Shown here in pieces: positions 32,201 to 42,889 of a stretch of DNA of 64,000 nt. The position numbers were made by a program, and so were the translations under genes. The stretch is from Parapristionchus giblindavisi (Eukaryota; Nematoda; Chromadorea; Rhabditida; Diplogasteridae), in the NCBI GenBank assembly GCA_943737045.1, contig CALSFV010000334.1, forward strand, positions 124,001 to 188,000, in the 5' to 3' direction. Positions within the stretch are counted from its first letter, which is position 1; each line of letters begins with the position of its first letter. Below the pieces are notes generated by a model. It was not told the origin of the DNA. It searched no databases and worked only from the letters and a program-made list of their open reading frames with translations.

Positions 32201-32591
32201 CGAAATTTTTCGTGCACAGCCCTGCCCCCCCCTCTTTGTATTTGAAATTAATGTGTATATGCATATATATTTGATGGAATAAATAAATTATTTTATTTAT
32301 GAATAAATAAATACTGACCGCGTATAATGCACGAACGACATCGGCCTCATTGATATCGACCTCGTCTTCTACAATTTACGGGCATTATAAGAAATAAGAA
32401 ATATTTTTATTATTGCGATATCGCTATATTTTTCGCAGAAAACGACGAAATTGCAAAAGTAGGTGATTTGGTGAACAGTTTTCAACAAAATCGATGGAAT
32501 AAATAAATGGGTAATAGACGTTGAGTGATTGTATACCTCGTGCTTGCAATCTTGCGAAGAGCAATGAGAGAAGGACGAACAGCGCCTTCAT
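29242..32591 (-). CDS. Secreted glycine-zipper protein, family not recognised
   Basis: Nine exons in coding order: 32537-32591, 32319-32368, 30504-30626, 30401-30457, 30313-30354, 30043-30132, 29788-29836, 29657-29728, 29242-29309. All phases match; 201 residues. It starts with a clear signal peptide (MKALFVLLSLLFARLQA), then an acidic stretch (EDEVDINEADVV), a helical middle with basic RYRLNKRMRLEG, and a C-terminal half dense in small residues with GxxxG spacing (GTAASIAGG, GAAMGSVIPVFGTFLGGLTG, GSFFGSTIAD). Such glycine zippers pack membrane or oligomeric helices, so a membrane-active secreted protein is possible. Two Cys (one at CNT, one near the end). The last three exons have a broken duplicate at 24676-25050. 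The first long intron holds three inverted-repeat elements; intron 8 holds two MITEs. Confidence 0.75.
29335..29561. mobile_element. MITE family 1 and MITE family 2 joined at one TTAA
   Basis: Family 1 runs from TTAA 29335-29338 to TTAA 29441-29444. Family 2 runs from that TTAA (AGGGAGCGTAACCTCACTCA) to TTAA 29558-29561. Both lie in intron 29310-29656 of the glycine-zipper gene. Confidence 0.75.
30657..30776. mobile_element. Palindromic MITE (TTACRTGCNNNCGCCGT family)
   Basis: ATGCATCGTTACAATTGCCT on the left mirrors AGGCAAATGTAACTGTGCAT on the right, with an inner CGCCG hairpin. A related half end occurs at about 43840-43890. Confidence 0.6.
30780..31171. mobile_element. Inverted-repeat MITE with GGCGCACTAAAA ends
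   Basis: The left arm starts GGCGCACTAAAAAATAGTGG and the right arm is its complement; repeats are about 180 bp. An internal segment GAATTCGCGGGCGCGAA is shared with the element at 62757-63130. It lies in intron 30627-32318 of the glycine-zipper gene. Confidence 0.75.
31680..31794. mobile_element. MITE family 2
   Basis: AAGGGAGCGTAACCTCTCTC at the left and GAGAGAGGTTACTCTCCCT at the right, around GTTCTCTAACAACTAGAGAAC. Confidence 0.75.
31891..32224. mobile_element. hAT-like MITE with CAGGGCTGTGCACG termini
   Basis: Inverted ends CAGGGCTGTGCACGAAAAAT on both sides, flanked by runs of C on each side that could be an 8-bp target duplication. A CAGGG start is typical of hAT elements. Confidence 0.7.
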
Positions 32592-33090
32592 TCTGTCGTC
32601 TTAATCTGGACTACCAAAACTATTGATTATCAGGAATATCGACTATAGCGAAAATAATATTTGTGCTATCAAACCGGCACAATGATTATAAACACAGAAT
32701 ATCGATCAATACAAACTCGCTCGAAACCATCTCCTTGAAGATATGTTTACGACAGCCGTGATTTTACACAGATGCTAGATGTGACTCTTTGCCCCACTAC
32801 TTTATATACCATCACTCTACCTCTACATCTCTTACTCTCCAACTCCCTCTCCTTTTTACTTCTGCATTTTTTTCTCTATTCTGCATCAACACGAAGATCA
32901 CTTTGAGTGCTGTCTAGTGTATTTGCAAGTAAACAACTAGGAGAAGAGAAAGAGCTCGCCGGGTGCTCACTGCACCCGATTTGCACGGCAACAGCATGAT
33001 TATGACAGAAAGAACCATATATCTTTGTTTTTTAATAACGTTAAAAAATAACCCAATTGTTTGCAAATAACCGAATTGTATATGGCTTAT
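32592..33090. promoter_or_regulatory. 5' flank of the glycine-zipper gene with a TATA-like box
   Basis: On the minus strand TATATAAA (32801-32808) lies about 210 bases upstream of the ATG at 32591. No other feature was seen; 32809-32880 is pyrimidine-rich. Confidence 0.35.
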
Positions 33091-33739
33091 CACGGATCTC
33101 CTGTAAAAACGTAGGAAAATGAGACCTTTTCCCGACAGTTTTAAATTTTATCTCACCGATTTGGATGAAACTTGTTTGATTAATCGTAATGAGGGAAATG
33201 AGAAGGCCTAGGCACTTGATTTAGCCTAATTTGCATTTTTATCGATTTTTTGATCCACCACTTCGGGGAACCATATCTCACTCAAATTTTGACCTAAAGC
33301 AAAAAATTTTTTTCCATTCGACTCGAAATGAACTTATCTTGAAGATACTGTGCGAAATGTATGGGCGAAAACGCCATCTTCTTCCTGTTTTCTTTGAAAA
33401 ACTGATTTTTTCCTTACATTATGCTAATTTTCTCAAAATTTTTCAACAAAGGGTACGATTTTTATTCGCGATTCTGATTCCCCATCCCAGAATTGAGGTA
33501 AACACATATTTCATCAGCCGTAACTCACGACATGCCATATCGATCCTCAGAGTGGACCCGGACATTGCGTTTTCATTCAAAAATACATTTCTTATATCAA
33601 CTCTCCTCATTGTCATGCAAATTCGCAATTATGGTATATCAATCGAAAGATCTCGATGATCTCTATAAAAATGACCTAATAGTAAAAGTCATGAAAGTTG
33701 ACCGTTTTCAAGATATGCTTGAAAATCCGTTTTTGCACA

Positions 33740-36700
33740 AATATCAGGATCATTGAAATACTCCTTGAGATCACTGTGAACGAAATCATAGATAGCCTCA
33801 GCAGTGATCTCTCTATCATCCTCTTTCACATCGACCTCCTCCTCGGTCTGAATCTCTTCCTCCACCAAATCCATTAGCATATCATCCAGAAGTGCTTCTT
33901 CTTCTCTACTTCTTCTTCTGATCCTCATTCCCTCACTCTCTAGTTGCTTCTTATTTGCTGTTCTGATGAGGTTCTTGATTTGCTCGTGGGTCATTCTCTC
34001 AGCGGGAAGGATGTCCACTCTCTCCTTCATTCTCTTAGGAGAGACTATCTGACTCAGTGAACATATTTTGCATATGGCTTGGCACTTGGCCAAAAAAGTG
34101 ATATGAACCGATCTCGCCCAAATTGTGCACAGCTGTAGTATGTAGTAAGCTCACAGACGGATTTTGGGTTCGTCATATCTGCACCCTCGCTAATAAATAA
34201 AGTTCGATAAAGTGGCATCAAAATTTCAAAGTTTACGGATTCGTTCGATATGTGTATGTGACGATGGGCAATAATAAGTAGATAAATACCACCAAGTGTC
34301 ATCCCGATCCAAAACCTTGAGACCCAGAAAAAAATTTAAAAAAACATTTTTAAAAAATTTGTATTATTTTTCCTAAAATTGCCTATCGGTGAGGGTCATT
34401 TTTTATTCCTTCAATTTAACGAGTATCTATTAGTGTAACTACTGTATGAAAATGAGCTAAAACACAATCGTGAAATGTTACTTTAAAAAAAACCACGACT
34501 AATTCGCCTTTTTATCGCAAACTGAAAGGAATTATCGTGCGCCATACCGTTATCCAAATGCGGGAATTCAAAATTCGACAATCATTGTATCATTCAGCAT
34601 TGGATTTCGGTATTATATTTTTTTGTTTTTGTTTATCATTAGTTTGTTGCCAGAATATCTGAGGAGCAATATGACACTATTTTTTGAAAAAAGATTTGTC
34701 CCCATTTTCTAATATTCACAAATTTTTGGCAGATTTTTATGCATTTTTTTAGCAAACGACCTCTTCATGAGTTTCTTCGATTCATTATTTATTAGATGTA
34801 ATTCTAATTAGAAATAGCAAGAACAACGTTCTGGATTTCGGAAACAGGAAATAACGAAGCAGAATAGAAACTAAAAAAATGCATAAAAATTTGCCAAAAA
34901 TTTGTGAATATTAGAAAATGGGGACAAATCTTTTTCGAATTCTGCTTTCCCAATATCCAGTACGCTGTTTTTGCTCTTTTTCTTTTCATCATTACATATT
35001 TAACGATAAATATATTATCATTATGATTGTTATAATTATCATTATGAGAGACTTTCTGGCTCAAGTGACATTCTCTTGACACATGGCCAAAAAGTGATAA
35101 GAACCGATCGGGCCCAAATCGTGTACAGTTGTAGTATGTCCACCAATTATCATCTCGATCCAAAATAGTTAGACCCATAAAAAATTTAAAAAGAAATAAA
35201 AAAAATTATTTTATTTTTCCTACAATTGCCTATCGGTGAGGGTCATTTTTTATTCCTTCAATTTGACGAGTATTCATTAGTGTAACTACTGTACGAAAAT
35301 GAATTAAAACAAATTGGGATAAAGTTGCCTTACTAGGGAATGGTTTCTTTGATGGTTGAAATTACAGGGAGTGACCTACATAGCAATATTCACCATGGTC
35401 TACTTAGTAAGAATCAACTTTCAAAAGTTGCCATTGATCGATTTTTTAAGCGAAACCCGTCGCATATCCGCCGCACGAAAGACAACCAAAAAGTTGCATT
35501 TTTTGTTTTTCTCACTTTTTGAACGCGAATTCGATTGCATTTCATGTCTGCATGGTAATTCAAGCAAAACATGCTGTTTCAGTGGAAATCAAGTCCAGAA
35601 AATCGTTTTTGGCTGTTTTCGTGCGGCGGATATGCGACGGGTTTCGTTTAAAAAATCGATCAATGGCAACTTTTTAAAGTTGATTCTTGCTAAGTCGACC
35701 ATGCTGAATATTGCTATGTAGGTCACTCCCCGTAATTTCAACCATCAAAGAAACCATTCCCTAGTTAGTGCAGAAAAACCACGATAAATTTGCCTTTTTA
35801 TCGCCAACTGAGCGAATACGTATTTACCGGTTACGGTTATGCAAATTCAAAAATTCAAAATTGATATTTTTATCCGAAAGATAGTGTAATATTACTCCTC
35901 AGATATTCAGATAACTAACACATGATAAAAGAAAACAAGAATATAATACCGAAATCGAATGAAACAAACAGTTATTGCCGAATTTTGAATTTCCGGATTT
36001 GCATTACCGTATTCGGCACACTCTTAATCGGCTCAGTTTGCAATAAAAGGCGAATTAATCGTGGTTTTTCGGGAATAAGGCAACTTTTTCCCTATTTGTT
36101 TTAATTCATTTTCATACAGTAGTTACAATAATGAATATTCGTCAAATTTAAGGAATAAAAAATGACCCTCACCAAAAATGGCAATTGTAGGAAAAAATAA
36201 AACAAAATTTTTTATGTCTTTTTAAATTTTTTTCTGGGTCACACGGTTTTGGATCGGGATGATACTTGGTGGAATTTACCTACTTACTTTTGCCCTTCGT
36301 CATATACACATATCGAACTAATCCGTAAACTTTGAAATTTGATGACACTCTATCGAACTTACTATGTTTAGCGAGGGTGCAGATATGACGAACCCAAACT
36401 CCGTCTGTGAGCTTATGCCACCCCATACTACAGCTGTGCACAATTTGGGCGAGATCGGTTCATATCGCTTTTTGACCAAGTGCCAAGAGAATGTCACTTG
36501 AGCCAGATAGTCTCTCTTAGTTCCTTGGCATCATTGTAGTACTCTTTGAACAGTTCCCTGACCTGATCCTTCTCCTTCTGGTTGTACTCACCTCCCTTCT
36601 TCGTGATCCTCAGTGCCCATCCCATCGGCTTGTGATGATCAGCAGCTTGCTGGTACTCCTTGAAACAGAAGATCGATTCCCACTCCTTGCTGCACTTCCT

Positions 36701-36770
36701 CGAGCATTCGCTTGTAGAGACCGAGGGCGAAATCGTGCAAAAAACACACTGGAGAAAGCAAAGAACGCTT
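33740..36770 (-). pseudogene. Split ORF inside the 4.3 kb transposon
   Basis: The 5' piece lies at about 36530-36770 and the 3' piece at 33740-34035, split at a duplicated TTAG by the inner element. The reading frames of the two pieces differ by one base across the repaired TTAG, so the gene carries a frameshift as well as the insertion. The protein is Lys/Glu-rich with a short Cys-containing start (CSRKCSKEW) and an acidic C-terminus (LMDLVEEEIQTEEEVD). Function not recognised. Confidence 0.5.
34039..36516. mobile_element. Inner 2.5 kb fold-back element with TTAG duplication
   Basis: Termini GAGAGACTATCTG in inverted orientation; TTAG at 34035-34038 and 36517-36520. The arms are inverted repeats. 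The centre (35336-35764) is a tighter second palindrome beginning GGGAATGGTTTCTTTGATGG and ending with its complement, possibly a third nested unit. No transposase ORF. Confidence 0.75.
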
Positions 36771-37428
36771 CTTTACTAATCGATTGTATTGCACAGCAAT
36801 TTGGAAGTGCTAAAACGGATTTTCAAGCATATCTTGAAAACGGTCAACTTTCATGACTTTTACTATTAGGTCATTTTTATAGAGATCGTCGAGATCTTTC
36901 GATTGATATACCATAATTGCGATTTTGTACGACAGTGAGAATAGGTGATATAAGAAATGCATTTTTGAATGAAAATAACGCAAAGTCCGGGTCCACTCTG
37001 AGGATCGATATGGCATGTCGTGAGTTACGGCTGATGAAATATGTGTTTACCTCAATTCTGGGATGGGGAATCAGAATCGCGAATAAAAATCGTACCCTTT
37101 GTTGAAATATTTTGAGAAAATTAGCCTAATGTACGGAAAAAATCAGTTTTTCAAAGAAAACAGGTAGAAGATGGCGTTTTCGCCCATACATTTCGCATAG
37201 TATCTTCAAGATTAGTTCATTTCGAGTCGAATGAAAAAAAAATTTTTGGTTTAGGTCAAAATTTGAGTAAGATATGGTTCCCCGAAGTGGTAGATCAAAA
37301 AATTGATAAAAATGCAAATTAGGCTAAATCAAGTGCCTAGGCCTTCTCACAAGTTTCATCCAAATCGGTGAGATAAAATTTAAAACTGTCGGTTGGCTTC
37401 TTTCATTCTTACAGGAGATCCGTGTTAT

Positions 37429-38380
37429 ACTTATGAGTTTTCCATCCTTCGCAATCCACTTTGTTTTAGATTTTGTGTTCCATAAAAAAGATCAACATTT
37501 TTTACATTATGCTGAAGTTGAACCCACATCTGTAAATCACATATTCTTTTTCTTTTTGAGGAAAAAGCTGAACGCCATACAATAGCCATAATACTATCGT
37601 GACCAACTATACTATTTCATCACTTATTTCTGATTCATGTTCTCTCGGTGTTCTATTCAGGGCCCGTTAGGATAACGTCCGGTTGCTTACTCATTTTTGT
37701 TGTCGGTCTGGAACCATCGGGGCCATTTCTATTTGTATACTCTGTCGTTACGGCTGTCAACAATAAAACAACTGATAACATGACGAGAGGTGATAGACAG
37801 ATGGAGAGAGAGAGATAGCGAGAGGAGAACGCTCCACCGTCTTCAGTATTATATACAACAAAGTGGTGGCAAGCGTTGGTCGCCATCACTTCTCTCTCTA
37901 TCTCTCTTATCCAAAATGGTCATCTAAAATTAATCCTTTTTCATCATATTTTTTTGTCGTGGTGTCCTTCCTACGTTACGGACACATCGAACATACTGTT
38001 CTCAAAGTCTTTCACTTTTTTTCACACATGTGATCATTGTAAGAGTTACTTGAAATATGTTTTACTGTAGCTAATTGTAAGGTAGTCTACCAATTCTCAT
38101 ACTAGACTCATGATCTGTACCTATAAAACTAGTGAAAGAGATAGACAGAGGCAGAGACAGATAGAGAAAACAATAAACTTCACAACTGCTCACCACAAAT
38201 CTCCACCCACTATTATTCCATATAAATATGCCTATTCATCTCAACCTTCACTTTCCTCTTTTAATTGTTGCAATTTTTTCACGTCTGACAATCCTTGCTC
38301 GTCTTGGCCACCGTTCCTAAACGAAGATACGACCTTAATCTTCACTATTTTCAGTGGCTCAACCAATAACTACCGTATAC
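37429..38380. other. Intergenic with a possible small secreted ORF and a TATA-like box
   Basis: Contains the small ORF listed separately at 37653-37781 and, at about 38220, a TATAAATA box roughly 160 bases before the ATG at 38381. Much of this stretch has a counterpart at 51190-52482. Confidence 0.4.
37653..37781 (-). CDS. Possible small secreted peptide (42 residues)
   Basis: Starts MLSVVLLLTAVTTEYTNRNG, which looks like a signal peptide and cleavage site, and ends ILTGPE. A related sequence at about 51218-51298 keeps the TTEYTNRNG coding but has lost the ATG (ACG there) and stops earlier. Too short to be sure it is translated. Confidence 0.3.
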   Translation of the reverse strand: MLSVVLLLTAVTTEYTNRNGPDGSRPTTKMSKQPDVILTGPE

Positions 38381-41300
38381 ATGACATTCTCTACCCGGGA
38401 CCATTTTCGAACACTTCTTCGAGGTATCGATTATGTGCTGATTGTTTTCCTTTAATAATAATAATTTAATAATTTATCTACGCCCCCTAATAATGATCAA
38501 AACTTCTCCAATTCCTATCTTATCAAATAAATGTATTTTTCTTCATCACTGTTCACTTCTGTTTTATTATTCACTTTGCATTGATTGTACAATTCTTAGA
38601 ACTAGAACAGAATTGCATGCATGAAAATGAACCAAAAAAATATCTTGTGTTTCAAAAAGTGCCAAAACTGTACAAACATTTTCGTCGGTCATTTTTATTA
38701 TTCAATTGAAGTGATGGCATTGTTTCATAGATCTATAAAATTTGTATTGAAAGAAAAGAACCAAAACAAAGAACGAAAAACATTTTTTTCTCGGTTTTTA
38801 CAAGGAGTCTCATAGGCCTTAAGTCGGCGAAAAGCGACGGTTCATAGATTATTAGAAAGCCCTTTCTCTGTAGATTAAGAAAGTGTGCTTAAAAAATCCT
38901 GAACGGCTCTGTACCCGGAGTAACAAAAATTCAAAGTTTGGGCAATTTTTGTAACGAAAATGTCGTCTAATGACCATGCAATTGCAGTGCAATAATGTGG
39001 TAGTTCTGCGCGCTACCTCTCCGAGCTAGTGGTGGCGCAGTGGTAAAGATTCCGCGTACAACTTTTGCGCGGCGGGTTCGATCCCCGCCGACGCGACTTG
39101 TTTTGCACGATTTTTACACTTGAATTTTTATTTTTTTTTTAAATAATTTTCTCCTGCTTTTCTTTTTTGGCCGGCTCGAAGGAGCTACAGTCGGTGCCCA
39201 TGCCGAAGCCTATATCAAAATGTTAGGTATAGGAAATAGCATAAACATTAGCAAAAAAAGGAGGAAACGAATTTTGTAAATCAACCCACCCTATTTCGAG
39301 AATTGACTCAGTAATTATATATAAAAATAAATGAAATTTATATAAAAATAAACGGCGAGGGTACCGAAAATGTATGGTTGTTCTTTGTTTTATCGAGAGA
39401 TTTCTGAAATATAAAACGGGTCAAACTAATTTGTCCGAGACGCAGAGCGAGTTTGTCCAAACAGACCATGCAGGGCATACATTATTGTTAGGAAATGGTA
39501 GCTTGAGTACATTTTTAGAAAAATCTCTCTATTCTAACAACATTCTGTCCAAAATATTCCGTATTATAGATTTCTTTTAATAATTGTATTTCTTTCGCTA
39601 TTTGAAGCTGTTTAAATTTGAATTTGAAGAATTTGAATTTTAAGCAATTTGAAGCTAATTTAATTTTTTTTATTATGACTATGTACTTTCTTAATGTTAT
39701 TTATTTTTCGTATTGTATTGTACAAACGACATATTTTACATCACAAATTTATCGCATTTATTAGCACAATTCACTCAATTATGTGGGTCACTCGTTCTGC
39801 AATTCGACGATAGGATTGGCAGGATTCGCATTGACATGGTACAACAACACAAGATATGTTCCAGTACCTCCCACTGAGACTGACTGACGTTGTTCAGATC
39901 CTGCAAATATGTTTTTGTAAAACATCATTCACTACGGTATAAGCTACCTTATCTCCGTTAATGATCACAATTCAGGAAGGTCATCGATAGATGTGATTGA
40001 TTGTGTAGTATTGCTTGAATCCATGAGCTGTAGCTTCCTGCCTAGCGCAGAGACATGATGATTACCCATTACGAATTTCTCTGCCCTCAGCATCCTAGAA
40101 TGTAAACTCAACGTAAATTTGGTGAGGGCGCTATTACGAGATTTCAGACTCTAAAATCTCGTAATTTTTTTCATTCCTCTCTCTCAGATGGAGGGGTGCG
40201 GTCGCTATTACGAGATTTCAGACTCTAAAATCTCGTAATTTTTTTCATTCCTCTCTCTCAGATGGAGGGGTGCGGTCGCTATTACGAGATTTCAGACTCT
40301 AAAATCTCGTAATTTTTTCATTCCTCTCTCTCAGATGGAGGGGTGCGGTCGCTATTACGAGATTTTAGACTCTGAAATCTCGTAATTTTGTTCAAACCTC
40401 TCTCAGGTGCGGTCGCTATTACGAAGTTCGAAGTTCGAATTGAAGTTCGGATTCACGACGATTCACGACGGATCCGCTTGCTGCCCACTACAATGCCTTG
40501 CGCATTTTAACAAGTTAGTCGATTGTCGATTGTCAAGCTCTGTAACTGTAAATGAGTAGGGAGAAAGCAGAAAATTACAAACCGTATTGCCCTGCTTTCT
40601 TCTCAGCACAGCAGTTGATGATGCTCATTAAAGAAATATTTCTTTCTTCGTAGACAATTGCATTATTTCCAACATGAAACAATACCGATTTGCAGATTAA
40701 ATCGATAAGAAAAACAAACTTGTTAAAATGCGCAAGGCATTGTACTGGGCAGCAAGCGGATCCATCGTGAATCGTCTTGAATCCGAACTTCAATTCGAAC
40801 TTTGAACTTCGTAATATCGACCGCACCTGAGAGAGAGGTATGAACAAAATTACGAGATTTCAGAGTCTAAAATCTCGTAATAGCGACCGCACCGCTCCAT
40901 CTGAGAGATAGAAATGAACAAAATTACGAGATTTTAGAGTCTGAAATCTCGTAATAGCGACCGCACCCATTCATCTGAGAGAGAGAGGAATGAACAAAAT
41001 TACGAGATTTTAGAGTCTGAAATCTCGTAATAGCGACCGCACCCCTCCATCTGAGAGAGAGAGGAATAAACAACATTACGAGATTTTAGAGTCTGAAATC
41101 TGGTAATAGTGACCGCACCCCTCCATCTGAGAGAGAGAGAGGAATGAACAAAATTACGAGATTTTAGAGTCTGAAATCTCGTAATCTAGGATTTTCGGAT
41201 CAAACATTATACAACTACCTGTAAGAGGTATGTTTTCATAATTTTGAAATAAATAAAATTCCATTTGCAGAAAATTGGCAAACAAGTTGAAGCAAATGAA

Positions 41301-42889
41301 TTAAAATCACGGGACAAATCATCGCTGGACGACTTCTAATCCAATCGAAGAAGTCAAGAAAGCGAAAAATAACTGAGAAAGAATAATAATATGCGATAAA
41401 ATTTTATTCATGAATATTAGTCGAAGAAGCATTGAAAAGATCAACCATACAGAACACACAGAAAAAAACAACTTTTAAAAAATGGGGATAAAATGGCGAT
41501 ACAATACGAAAAAGAAATAACATTAAGAAAGTGAATTATAATAAGAAAAAAATAAATCAGCTTCAAATTACGAAAGAAATACATATAAAATAAAATGAAA
41601 TAATAAGAGATAAAATGTGTTTTCCCGTTACATAAAATTAGGGACATTTGCTTACTTTTTGAAAAGATCGAAAAGTCTGTATATAGAGGTTGGGCACGTA
41701 TGAGTTTGGCCAAACTCACTCTGCGTCTCGGACAAATTAGTTTGACCCGTTTTATATGTTGAATCTTTCAATCAACACTGCCATCTTTAGGACAGATTGG
41801 ATGCATGAATATCAGTAAGCACATTGGAAAATTATTTTTAAAAACGTAAAAATTCAAATGTAAAAATCGTGCAAAACAAGTGTAGCTCCTTCGAGCCGGC
41901 CAAAAAAGAAAAGCAGGAGAAATTATTTTTAAAAAAAATAAAAATTCAAGTGTAAAAATCGTGCAAAACAAGTCGCGTCGGCGGGGATCGAACCCGCCGC
42001 GCAAAAGTTGTACGCGACATCTTTACCACTGCGCCACCACTAGCTCGGAGAGGTAGCGCGCAGAACTACCACATTATTGCACGGCAATTGCATGGTCATT
42101 AGACGACAATTTCGTTACAAAAATTGCCCAAACTTTGAATTTTTGTTACTCCGGGTACAGAGCCGTTCAGGATTTTTTAAGCACACCTTCTTAATCTACA
42201 GAGAAAGGGCTTTCTAATAATCTATGAACCGTCGCTTTTCGCCGCCTTAAAGGTGGAGACCCGCGAATGATCATGCAAATCTCTTATATCTCGCTTATGC
42301 AAGTGTCTAGTGATATGCAAGAAGATAGGGAGAATACCCATTGTCCCCTTAGCGTAGTGGTAAAACTTCTAACTAGAAAGCGCATGGTCGCGGGTTCGAA
42401 TCCTATTGCCGAACTTTCTTATTTTCAAAAAGCGCGCCTTTGCCTGAGTTTGATAGCATGATTCATTCATGATTCTAGCGATCAATATGCTGAATTAGCA
42501 TAAAATAAATAGTGTACGGTATGTAGAATAACTTTTGCTATCTTTCTGTCATCACAGTTTGTTCACGAAAATATTCGCGGGAGTCCACCTTTAAGGCCTA
42601 TGAGACTCCTTGTTAGTAGCATATCATTTTCATGCCAAAACGTTGTACATTGTCCCTCCATACTTCACTATACTCTATCACACAGCCACTGTCTCGAACA
42701 AAAGTGCACCTGTATACCTTGTCAATCTAAATTTCGTACTTTGCAGACGTGCTCGACCAAAACCTGGCGCCAGAACCGCGACGCGTCCGCATCGCTCCAC
42801 AGGCACCCGTGCAGCCACCCATCTCTCGCGACTGGCACTGTGTCGCGTGGGACATGTACCACTTCGATGCTCCACTACTACTTCACTAA
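38381..42889 (+). CDS. Unrecognised 61-residue protein, copy 1
   Basis: Exons 38381-38423 and 42747-42889 join in phase 1 (codon GAC) to give MTFSTRDHFRTLLRD, a proline/arginine-rich middle (APEPRRVRIAPQAPVQPP) and the end DWHCVAWDMYHFDAPLLLH. A second copy at 52483-54600 keeps the same splice site. Of 12 differing codons across the shared second exon, eight differ only at synonymous sites, which argues for selection on protein. No family recognised; no signal peptide or membrane helix. The intron is 4.3 kb here but only 368 bases in copy 2, because a fold-back element fills it. Confidence 0.6.
38819..42250. mobile_element. Giant 3.4 kb fold-back with TTAA ends, inside the 61-residue gene's intron
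   Basis: TTAA at 38819-38822 and 42247-42250; ends TTAAGTCGGCGAAAAGCGAC and the near-complement. The arms pair along most of their length (39030-39195 with 41880-42045; 39415-39450 with 41700-41750; 39600-39730 with 41480-41640). Each arm contains the same tRNA-like unit (39029-39096 plus, 41966-42040 minus). The core is the palindrome array at 40123-41186. No transposase was seen. Confidence 0.8.
40123..41186. repeat. Mirrored array of 31-base palindromes
   Basis: Left of centre lie four direct units, right of centre five, in inverted order. Each unit has a palindrome TTACGAGATTT..AGA.TCT..AAATCTCGTAA followed by a spacer with CATTCCTCTCTCTCAGATGG and GGGGTGCGGTCGC, period about 75-80 bases. 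The centre (40425-40810) is a further inverted repeat around GGATCCGCTTGCTGCCCA. Confidence 0.8.
42247..42594 (+). mobile_element. TTAA-flanked TIR element carrying a tRNA-like sequence, copy 2
   Basis: TTAA at 42247-42250 and 42591-42594. Ends AGGTGGAGACCCGCGAAT and the complement of AGGTGGACTCCCGCGAAT. The internal tRNA-like unit at about 42348-42412 has TTAGCGTAGTGGTAAAAC and GCGGGTTCGAATCC, followed by T-rich sequence. It is inserted in the right arm of the giant palindrome: GGCCTATGAGACTCCTTG after it matches, inverted, the sequence before 38819. Confidence 0.75.

Larger units (their letters stand above)
33091..37424. mobile_element. 4.3 kb inverted-repeat transposon interrupted by a second one
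   Basis: Ends CACGGATCTCCTGTA in inverted orientation, flanked by TTAT at 33087-33090 and 37425-37428. Outer arms (about 33091-33740 and 36800-37424) are long, well-preserved inverted repeats. Between them on the minus strand are two pieces of one coding region: about 36530-36770 (including MGWALRITKKGGEYNQKEK) and 33740-34035 (including MTHEQIKNLIRTANKKQLE, then a very acidic tail). They are separated by the inner element at 34039-36516. No recognised transposase catalytic domain. Confidence 0.75.

Noticed and set aside
39029..39096. Functional tRNA gene
   Set aside because: A- and B-box-like motifs and a T-arm are present, but I could not form an acceptor stem, and the unit is duplicated in both arms of a fold-back element.
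40123..41186. CRISPR-like array of spaced repeats
   Set aside because: The spacers are near-identical, the array is mirrored around a centre and the host is a eukaryote; it is a transposon-borne palindrome array.
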